From: an uncultured Bacteroidota bacterium | GTDB lineage: Bacteria > Bacteroidota > Bacteroidia > NS11-12g > UBA955 | Length of the DNA stretch: 10,720 nucleotides | Direction of reading: 5' to 3' | Assembly: GCA_903953615.1 (NCBI GenBank) | Contig: CAJBKH010000175.1 | Location: 1-10,720 of the forward strand | Shown here: in pieces, positions 1 to 5,716 of the stretch | How positions within the stretch are numbered: the stretch's first letter is position 1 | Layout of the letters: each line of letters starts with the position of its first letter | The notes under the pieces: model-generated | Seen by the model: the letters and a program-made list of their open reading frames with translations, nothing else | Database searches by the model: none | Told to the model about the DNA's origin: nothing | Position numbers and translations under genes: made by a program

Positions 1-177
1 CGCTTAAGTGTGAAACAAGGCATCGCATTTGTGCGTGAACACCGCGCCCTAGCAGTGGCCAACGGAAGCCTTTACGCCTTATTAGACATGGTGCCAATTA
101 TCGGTCTAATGGTAGCGCCTATTAATGCAGTTGTAGGTGCAACCACTGCTTTATTGTCTATTGAAAAATCGAAATAA
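1..177 (+). CDS. EI24/CysZ-like membrane protein, C-terminal fragment
   Basis: Reading frame 1 is open from the left edge to a TAA at 175-177 and gives the last 58 residues of a protein whose start lies outside the window. The segment contains FVREHRALAVANG followed by a hydrophobic stretch with MVPIIGLMVAPINAVVGATT. This order (a charged F-x-R-x-H/N-R segment, then NG, then a long helix with IP-x-IG and P) matches my recollection of the C-terminus of EI24-domain proteins, the family that includes the sulfate transporter CysZ. In Bacteroidota these proteins are common, usually uncharacterised inner-membrane proteins. The gene is convergent with the next one, with only one base between the stop codons. 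The family call rests on pattern recognition over a short fragment; the coding call itself is firm. Confidence 0.7.
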   Translation, partial: RLSVKQGIAFVREHRALAVANGSLYALLDMVPIIGLMVAPINAVVGATTALLSIEKSK

Positions 178-178
178 T

Positions 179-1033
179 TTACCAAAAAACATCGCCCTTT
201 TTGGTAGCTACGGCATCGTCGATTAACTTGTAACGAAACCCAAAATTAAAAAGGGCATTGGGTATCCAGGTATTGGTTTTCTTTAAGCCTTTGTAAAAAT
301 ATTGCAAGCCCAATTGGGTTTCAAAAAATAAATTGAGTTCACAACTTACATTGTACTTAATACCAATAGGAACATACAAAGAGGCACTCTCGGTGGTGTA
401 ATTTTCGAGTGGCAAGTTTTGCGTCTTTTGTGATACCTGATTGTTTTGAATGGTGAGCACTTGTTTCTTATAGCTGCCTGCCCCTCCATCGTAATCGGTA
501 CGCCAACTGCTAAAGCCAATACTACCACCGATACCGCCATACAAGGCAAATTGCTGCTTGATAATACGCGTATTCAAGAGGTAAGAAAAATGCACCCTTT
601 GGCTGTTGTATTTGTATTGGTAATATAAATTTTTAACTTCTTTTTGAACACCTGTTTGCAAAGTGTCCCACGTTAAATTCATACTGCTAGCATTGTTCAA
701 CAAAGTAAAACTTAAACCAATTCTAAATTCTTCGCGGTAAAACAAACGGTTCTTAATGTAATAAGAAGGCACTAAAACAATGCCTACATATAAATCGGAA
801 ATACCCCGCCCTTTTACATTCAAAGCATATGCTTTGTTGAATTGGTAAAAATTATTTTGATCGTTTGTAAACTTTGCGGCCAAAGCGGTTTCATTTTCAC
901 TGGCAATCGCATATCGCCCAAAGCCATAGCGAAAATCAATGCCCTTTATTCGGAATCCATTTTGATTGGCACTATCGCTGCCTACTTTACCAAATAAGGC
1001 AGTACAGCAAACTAAACTCCATATAAATAACAA
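179..1033 (-). CDS. Predicted outer-membrane beta-barrel protein
   Basis: A 284-residue secreted protein with no family I can name. The N-terminus is hydrophobic (LLFIWSLVCCTALFG), as in a signal peptide. The body alternates polar and hydrophobic residues in strands rich in Tyr, Phe and Gly, for example FALYGGIGGSIGFS (162-175), LYVPIGIKYNV (219-229), LNLFFETQLGLQYFY (233-247) and ALFNFGFRYKL (260-270). This is typical of a small outer-membrane barrel. Two Cys near the N-terminus (9-10) do not form a convincing lipobox. The start is uncertain: TTG at 1033-1031 is the only standard start, but an in-frame ATT at 1042-1040 would add the basic residues MKR that a signal peptide needs. A promoter ends a few bases upstream, so the mRNA leader is very short or absent. 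Function is unknown. Confidence 0.75.
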   Translation of the reverse strand: MLFIWSLVCCTALFGKVGSDSANQNGFRIKGIDFRYGFGRYAIASENETALAAKFTNDQNNFYQFNKAYALNVKGRGISDLYVGIVLVPSYYIKNRLFYREEFRIGLSFTLLNNASSMNLTWDTLQTGVQKEVKNLYYQYKYNSQRVHFSYLLNTRIIKQQFALYGGIGGSIGFSSWRTDYDGGAGSYKKQVLTIQNNQVSQKTQNLPLENYTTESASLYVPIGIKYNVSCELNLFFETQLGLQYFYKGLKKTNTWIPNALFNFGFRYKLIDDAVATKKGDVFW

Positions 1034-1046
1034 TCGCTTAATCTTT

Positions 1047-1078
1047 CAAAGCTAATAATTTTTAAAAGATTCTACAAA
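1047..1078 (-). promoter_or_regulatory. Bacteroidota-type promoter of the barrel gene
   Basis: On the minus strand, TTTG (1078-1075) is followed after 20 nt by TAGCTTTG (1054-1047), a full match to the Bacteroidota -33/-7 consensus TTTG...TAnnTTTG. Transcription would begin around 1042-1040, so the leader before the barrel gene would be between zero and about nine bases. The -33 element lies in the T-run that follows the terminator hairpin of the upstream peptidase gene. Confidence 0.65.
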
Positions 1079-1098
1079 AAAAGTAAACTGGGTTTACT
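1075..1098 (-). terminator. Hairpin terminator of the M1 peptidase gene
   Basis: On the minus strand a perfect 7-bp stem (AGTAAAC / GTTTACT, at 1098-1092 and 1088-1082) with a 3-nt loop is followed directly by TTTTTT (1081-1076). The stop codon of the peptidase gene (1096-1094) lies inside the first arm. The stem is low in G+C, so termination may be partial. Confidence 0.5.
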
Positions 1099-2953
1099 GC
1101 AAATGCAAAATACCCGCAATGGTATTGCGCGAAACTGCGTGGTAGCTATCTTTCACCTTCTCGAAAATTTGTTTTCCGAATTTCAGTCCCTCTGGGGTCT
1201 TGGCCAAATTATCGTACACCGGTTTTAAGAATTTTCTGCGACCCACATTGCTTAAATAATTTTCGATTGAAGGATAAGCTGTTTGGTAATTATTCTTAAT
1301 GCACAACACATACCAGTCGCATTGAATCTCGGCATTGGTACTAGCCGTTAGATTGAAAGCAGAATCCAAAACTTTCATATCGTTCTTAATCGAATCGGCA
1401 TTTAAATTTCTCAATAAATACAACCAATGGTGAGTAGTAAAGCCAGCTGTATCGATAGCTTTTATAGCATGATTGTTATTAAAATCAGCAGCCATTGCTG
1501 CCACGCGTTTTAATTCTGTACTGTTAATTTCAGGACAATTTTTTGGCAAGCCAATATTGAAAATCCACTCTTCATAATTAATATTTGCCTTTGGATGTTT
1601 GGCAATTAAATTTTCTTTTAAGTAGTCAATAAAATCATCGGTTGTTACTGTTTGGAATTTAAAATGATTGAAGTAGGCTTTCACAAATTCATCCCATGCT
1701 GGACGACCCACTTGCTCCTCTATCATTTTTAAAAACATACACCCTTTTACATACGCAATATCTGTTACACCATCATCGGGATTGCGACCTGCTAAATTCA
1801 ATTTTAATTTGGTATCACCAGGTGCACTTGTCATTAAATCATCTACAGTAACTTTTAATTCACCCAAACTCAATTCAGATAGCATATCGGCATAAGGCTT
1901 GCCGTATAGTTTCTCCATGATGCGCTCTTCGAAATACACCGTGAAACCTTCGTTCAACCAGAAATCATCCCAAGTTTGATTGGTTACCAAATTACCACTC
2001 CAGCTATGGGCCAATTCATGGGCAATTAAGGATACTAAACTTCTATCGCCCGCAATAATGGTAGGCGTTGCAAAAGTAATTCTTGGATTCTCCATACCAC
2101 CAAATGGAAAACTAGGTGGCAATACCAATACATCGTAACGGCCCCAAGCGTATTCGCCATATAACTCGCTAGCGCCAGCAATCATTTTAGATAAGTCAAC
2201 AAACTCATAGGCCGATTTCTCTAACATTTCGGGCTCGGCAAATACCCCACAATTTTCGCCTAAAGATTGGAACTCTAAATGACCAACGGCCAAGGCCAAT
2301 AAATAACTTGGGATAGGTTGCGGCATTTCGAAATGGTATTTTCCTTGCTTATTTTTTTCAAAATTATTTTGAGCACTCATCAAGGGCAAGAAAGCTGTAT
2401 CGCAAGTAATATCTGCCGAATAAGTGAATCTTACTGCAGGTGCATCCATACATGGTACCCAGGTGCGGGCCAATATGGCCTGACTTTGGGTGAACAAAAA
2501 AGGATGTTTTTTGCCTGCGGTTTGCTCAGGACTCAACCACATCAACGCTTCGGCTTCGGGCGAGGTATGGTAATAAACGGCTACCTGTTTGGTGTTTTTT
2601 TCGATAGCGATAACCAAGGCTTGGCCTAAATGGGTTTGCTCTTTCCCCAGTGAAAATGCGGCCTCTACTTTATCTTCTAACAACACCTTATCGATGTGCA
2701 ATTGTTTAGTATCTAAAATCAAGTATTGGGTACCGCTGTGATTATCGATGTTTAAGATGGCTTTACCACTTAATTTTTTATGGTCAAAATCGACCGCTAA
2801 ATCGAGGTGAATATGTTTTAAAGTCACCGAATCGTAGTTAGCGAAAGAATGGTTTTTGGCAGAAAGCGTTGGCATATGTTGAATGGTTTTATGAGTACAA
2901 GATACTAGTGCCAGTGAGGCAAGGAGCGTGAACATTGGGAAATTAAATTTCAT
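1094..2953 (-). CDS. M1 family aminopeptidase lipoprotein, leukotriene A4 hydrolase type
   Basis: A 619-residue zinc metallopeptidase, expected to remove N-terminal residues from peptides outside the cytoplasm. The start is ATG at 2953, which gives MKFNFPMFTLLASLALVSC, a lipoprotein signal with lipid-modified Cys19. Motifs are GGMEN (285-289, substrate N-terminus binding), HELAH (312-316) and the third zinc ligand E335 in WLNEG. The similarity is specifically to human LTA4H: ALMWLSPEQTAGKKHP, PSFPFGGMENP and HSWSGNLVTNQTWDDFWLNEG are close counterparts. By alignment from memory, D393, Y401, R572 and K574 match LTA4H D375, Y383, R563 and K565, while Y378 is replaced by V396. A C-terminal helical domain follows the catalytic part. 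The length agrees with LTA4H (611 aa) plus a signal peptide. No surface-export charge motif follows Cys19. Epoxide hydrolase activity is not implied; aminopeptidase is the safe call. Confidence 0.93.
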   Translation of the reverse strand: MKFNFPMFTLLASLALVSCTHKTIQHMPTLSAKNHSFANYDSVTLKHIHLDLAVDFDHKKLSGKAILNIDNHSGTQYLILDTKQLHIDKVLLEDKVEAAFSLGKEQTHLGQALVIAIEKNTKQVAVYYHTSPEAEALMWLSPEQTAGKKHPFLFTQSQAILARTWVPCMDAPAVRFTYSADITCDTAFLPLMSAQNNFEKNKQGKYHFEMPQPIPSYLLALAVGHLEFQSLGENCGVFAEPEMLEKSAYEFVDLSKMIAGASELYGEYAWGRYDVLVLPPSFPFGGMENPRITFATPTIIAGDRSLVSLIAHELAHSWSGNLVTNQTWDDFWLNEGFTVYFEERIMEKLYGKPYADMLSELSLGELKVTVDDLMTSAPGDTKLKLNLAGRNPDDGVTDIAYVKGCMFLKMIEEQVGRPAWDEFVKAYFNHFKFQTVTTDDFIDYLKENLIAKHPKANINYEEWIFNIGLPKNCPEINSTELKRVAAMAADFNNNHAIKAIDTAGFTTHHWLYLLRNLNADSIKNDMKVLDSAFNLTASTNAEIQCDWYVLCIKNNYQTAYPSIENYLSNVGRRKFLKPVYDNLAKTPEGLKFGKQIFEKVKDSYHAVSRNTIAGILHLQ

Positions 2954-2975
2954 CTGTCTAATATAATTAACATTA

Positions 2976-3004
2976 CAAATGTACAAACAGGAGCTCTATA
3001 TCAA
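2976..3004 (-). promoter_or_regulatory. Bacteroidota-type promoter of the M1 peptidase gene
   Basis: On the minus strand TACATTTG (2983-2976) matches the -7 consensus TAnnTTTG exactly. A TTG (3004-3002) lies 18 nt upstream as a minimal -33 element. Transcription would start near 2971, leaving a leader of roughly 18 nt before ATG 2953. This also argues against the in-frame TTG at 2986, which lies upstream of the predicted transcription start. Confidence 0.6.
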
Positions 3005-3102
3005 TAATTTAATCATTTTTATTTATGTTTGCATTTCGTGTTTTAAAATTTGGTATTGGATTTGCGGTAATTATCAAACTATAAAACTGAACACTATAAA
3101 AA

Positions 3103-3852
3103 ATGAAATACTTTCTAGCCGTCCTTTCTCTTTTACTAGGCATTTATGCCAAAGCACAAGAAACAGCCGACCCTTTCGGTACCAGCTACAATTATGACTC
3201 TACTACTTTTGTAGATACGAGTTCTAGTCTTTCTTCAGTATCAAAAGCTTCTGAAGACCCTACTTCACCTTCATTTAAACCCTACACAAGATTCAAAGCA
3301 CCGATGGATACCATTACCCAAAAGGTAACCTACATGGGTGTTGTTCCATTTAAAGCCATGGCCAACGATTTATACGATGGTGGCAACATGGATTCTTTGT
3401 ATTGGAGAGCAAAGAAATTCTTATTAGCGACTTACGTCAAAGATTTTAGAGCTAAAACCTCAAAAGATTTTGTATTTCCAAAAGATATTTTAGTTGAAGA
3501 CTTTAAACCAGATGGCGATGTTGGTCGTATTATTATTACACCGACTGTTCCTTTGGTTCTAAGACAAGGCAGAAGCAATGCGACGCAAAATGGTAGTATT
3601 ACTTTTAAACTCGAAATCAGAGTAAAAGACGATAAATACAAATACAAAGTCACCAACTTTGTACACCATACCAAAGAAGCCATTACAGAAAAACCAATTG
3701 ATAACTACGCTGAATTCTATGTGAACTCAAAGCACTCAGCACGTAGCTACGATCAAATTTTATTGGCCATTGATAGAGAAGTTAAAACCTTAGTAAAATC
3801 GCTAAGTGTGGTAATGAAAGATCCAATCATTTTGGACGAAGATGCTTTCTAA
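3103..3852 (+). CDS. Secreted protein with DUF4468-like domain
   Basis: A 249-residue exported protein. Residues 1-18 (MKYFLAVLSLLLGIYAKA) are a signal peptide with probable cleavage before QETADPF. Residues 20-65 are a Ser/Thr/Asp-rich linker. The folded part (about 70-190) begins with ITQKVTYMGVVPF, then has MDSLYWRAKKFL with a KD soon after, and ends with GSITFKLEIRVKDDKYKYKVTNF. The order of a 'Y.GVV' strand, an 'LY.RAK.(W/F)' helix and a 'KD..Y.Y.(V/I)T' strand resembles DUF4468, a TBP-like fold domain common in Bacteroidota periplasmic proteins. The length of the region is typical, but this is recall, not a search. A pair of weak -33/-7-like elements (TTTG 3061-3064, TAAAACTG 3082-3089) is the best promoter I could find. 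A strong terminator follows. Function is unknown. Confidence 0.75.
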   Translation: MKYFLAVLSLLLGIYAKAQETADPFGTSYNYDSTTFVDTSSSLSSVSKASEDPTSPSFKPYTRFKAPMDTITQKVTYMGVVPFKAMANDLYDGGNMDSLYWRAKKFLLATYVKDFRAKTSKDFVFPKDILVEDFKPDGDVGRIIITPTVPLVLRQGRSNATQNGSITFKLEIRVKDDKYKYKVTNFVHHTKEAITEKPIDNYAEFYVNSKHSARSYDQILLAIDREVKTLVKSLSVVMKDPIILDEDAF

Positions 3853-3872
3853 GTATAGCACCTAACTTATTT

Positions 3873-3900
3873 AAAAGCCCCGATATTCGGGGCTTTTTTT
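3873..3900 (+). terminator. Rho-independent terminator after the DUF4468-like gene
   Basis: A perfect 11-bp stem (AAAAGCCCCGA at 3873-3883 and TCGGGGCTTTT at 3887-3897) closes a 3-nt loop, and the T-run continues to 3900. It lies 20 bp after the stop codon and separates this gene from the glycosylation operon downstream. Confidence 0.92.
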
Positions 3901-3918
3901 ATGTGTATCGCACTCATA

Positions 3919-3950
3919 TTTGCCTATACCAACAATTTCTTTTACTTTCG
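3919..3950 (+). promoter_or_regulatory. Bacteroidota-type promoter of the glycosylation operon
   Basis: TTTG (3919-3922) and TACTTTCG (3943-3950) are 20 nt apart; the second has one mismatch to TAnnTTTG. Transcription would start near 3955, about seven bases before ATG 3962. This supports ATG 3962 over the upstream in-frame TTG at 3920, which overlaps the -33 element. Confidence 0.6.
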
Positions 3951-3961
3951 AACATTCATTT

Positions 3962-4957
3962 ATGAGTTTCGAAAGTTTAAAAAACGCAAGGGTTTTAGTA
4001 ACAGGTGGTGCCGGATTTATAGGCAACAATTTGGTGCGAAAACTATTGCAGTGTGAGGTATCGCAAATTGTGGTACTTGATAACCAATCATCTGGCATGG
4101 CTGTTTTCTTGCCAAACGATGTACGCATTACGTTTGTTGGCATGGACATCGATCGTTACGACAAATTAAATTTTGTCATCAATCAACATGAGTTCGATTA
4201 TGTGTTTCACCTAGCGGCTCACTTTGCCAATCAGAATTCTGTGGACCACCCTTTCAGTGATATTCAAACCAATATTGTTGGAACCGTAAGTCTTTTAGAA
4301 ATATTGAAATTCCACAAGAGCTTAAAGAAATTTGTGTATGCTAGCAGCAGTTGTGTTTATGGAACCACCGAAAACATGAATGAAGAAACCTACATCTATC
4401 CTTCTGAAACGCCCTACAGCATTAACAAATACACAGCAGAGCTCTACACCCAATATTACGCCCATTTGTTTCATGTGCCTACCCTTTCAATCCGTATTTT
4501 TAATACCTATGGCCCCTATGAATTGGCAGGTAAATACCGCAATGTTATTCCTAATTTTATTGAGAAAGCCATTAATGGAGAAGAGCTTTCGATAACAGGT
4601 ACTGGCAAAGAAACTAGGGACTTTACCTATGTTGAAGACCTTATAGAATTGATGTTACTAGGAGCCTGCAGCAACTACCACGAAGGCGAAATATTTAATG
4701 GTGGCACTGGCGCTAAAACAGAGATCTTGAAGATGGCCGAAATCATTAAAGCACATACTGAATCGGTTTCGCAAATTGCCTTTAAACCTGCCCGTAATTG
4801 GGACAAGGTAAAAGACAGAATGAGCGACACTTCCAAATCTGCTAAGTCCTTAGGATATGCCCCTAAAACCAGTATTGAAGAGGGTTTGCAAAAAACCATT
4901 AAATGGTATAAAGAGAATTACGACAAGGTGAAATCATTAAAAAACTACTTCGAATAA
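3962..4957 (+). CDS. NAD-dependent nucleotide-sugar epimerase/dehydratase
   Basis: A 331-residue cytoplasmic short-chain dehydrogenase of the extended type, acting on an NDP-sugar. The NAD-binding motif GGAGFIG is at 15-21 and follows the strand VLVT. VFHLAAH (81-87), the catalytic serine cluster YASSSCVYG (126-134) and the catalytic pair Y152/K156 (YSINK) are all present. IRIFNTYGPYE (178-187) and RDFTYVEDL (219-227) are the usual sugar-nucleotide binding region. The length fits UDP-glucose 4-epimerase or dTDP-glucose 4,6-dehydratase-like enzymes. The exact substrate cannot be read from the sequence. ATG 3962 gives a start just before the first strand and sits after a promoter. The stop codon overlaps the next start (TAATG), so the gene is translationally coupled to the GT2 gene, for which it probably makes the donor. 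Confidence 0.9.
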   Translation: MSFESLKNARVLVTGGAGFIGNNLVRKLLQCEVSQIVVLDNQSSGMAVFLPNDVRITFVGMDIDRYDKLNFVINQHEFDYVFHLAAHFANQNSVDHPFSDIQTNIVGTVSLLEILKFHKSLKKFVYASSSCVYGTTENMNEETYIYPSETPYSINKYTAELYTQYYAHLFHVPTLSIRIFNTYGPYELAGKYRNVIPNFIEKAINGEELSITGTGKETRDFTYVEDLIELMLLGACSNYHEGEIFNGGTGAKTEILKMAEIIKAHTESVSQIAFKPARNWDKVKDRMSDTSKSAKSLGYAPKTSIEEGLQKTIKWYKENYDKVKSLKNYFE

Positions 4958-5715
4958 TGAGCGAAATAAGGAACAGAAGAGTTTTAGTTGTATTACCAGC
5001 TTATAACGAAGAAGAAAATATTGGAGAACTTTTAAGTCAGATTCAATTCGCCTTAGAAGAAGATAGCAAAACTGAATACCGCGTATTCGTAGTAAATGAT
5101 GGTTCGCGCGATCAAACTGCAGCCATTGTGCAGGCGCGTTCTTCAAGCATGCCCATTGAATTGATTACCCACCCTGTGAATTTGGGTTTGGGTGCTACCA
5201 TTCGCGATGGTTTATATGCCGCAGTGCAATACAGCGGACCTAAAGACATTGTGATTACCATGGATGCTGATGCAACGCATAATCCAGGTTTAATTTTGCG
5301 TTTAATACGTATGATTATTGAAGGTCATGATGTAGTCATTGCATCGCGTTTTCAATCAGGTGCGCGTGTGATTGGTTTGGTGTGGTACCGCCAATTATTG
5401 AGCATTGTGGCTTCTCTTATTTTCCGCATTACCTACCCTATTAAAGGTGTAAAAGATTATACTTGTGGCTACCGTGCCTTCAGAGCCGATGTGCTGAAAA
5501 GCGCAATGGATGAGTATGGTGATCGCTTTGTAGATCAAGATGGTTTCCAATGTTTAGTTGATATATTATTGAAGCTGCGCAGAAGAAAATTATTATTTGG
5601 TGAAACACCATTGATTTTAAGATACGATCAAAAAGGAGGCATGAGTAAAATGAATGTTTCCCGCACTATTAAGAACACATTGATATTAATTGTAAAACGT
5701 TTTTTTGTAAAATAA
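4957..5715 (+). CDS. GT2 polyprenyl-phosphate glycosyltransferase (DPM1-like)
   Basis: A 252-residue GT-A fold glycosyltransferase of family 2, of the dolichyl-phosphate mannose synthase type. It is expected to move a sugar from a nucleotide to a polyprenyl phosphate at the cytoplasmic face of the membrane. The motifs are VVLPAYNEEENI (11-22), VVNDGSRD (45-52), HPVNLGLGATIRDGL (72-86) and the metal-binding D103-A-D105 in MDADATHNP. YTCGYRAFR (168-176) and VDQDGFQCLVDILLKL (192-207) form the typical C-terminal part. There are no clear C-terminal transmembrane helices, unlike ArnC or GtrB, so membrane attachment is probably peripheral, like human DPM1. The start ATG shares one base with the previous stop. 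The next gene begins one base after its stop, and it encodes a membrane transferase that would use a lipid-linked sugar. Confidence 0.9.
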   Translation: MSEIRNRRVLVVLPAYNEEENIGELLSQIQFALEEDSKTEYRVFVVNDGSRDQTAAIVQARSSSMPIELITHPVNLGLGATIRDGLYAAVQYSGPKDIVITMDADATHNPGLILRLIRMIIEGHDVVIASRFQSGARVIGLVWYRQLLSIVASLIFRITYPIKGVKDYTCGYRAFRADVLKSAMDEYGDRFVDQDGFQCLVDILLKLRRRKLLFGETPLILRYDQKGGMSKMNVSRTIKNTLILIVKRFFVK

Positions 5716-5716
5716 A

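Noticed and set aside
2318..2629. Plus-strand open frame inside the M1 peptidase gene
   Set aside because: It is antisense to a well-conserved coding region including catalytic-domain sequence and has no recognisable protein features; the same applies to the other overlapping frames in coding regions.
2954..2986. Longer version of the M1 peptidase starting from TTG at 2986
   Set aside because: The extension lies over the -7 box and would put polar residues before the lipoprotein signal; ATG 2953 gives a normal signal peptide.
3022..3089. A confident promoter for the DUF4468-like gene
   Set aside because: Candidates (TTTA 3022-3025 with AAAATTTG 3045-3052, or TTTG 3061-3064 with TAAAACTG 3082-3089) each carry mismatches or poor spacing, so no feature was listed.
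3103..3852. Gliding motility protein GldN
   Set aside because: Size and secretion pattern are similar, but the motifs I associate with GldN are absent and no other gld genes are adjacent.
3920..3961. Longer version of the epimerase from TTG at 3920
   Set aside because: That TTG overlaps the -33 promoter element, and the added residues precede the normal start of the Rossmann fold without similarity to the family.
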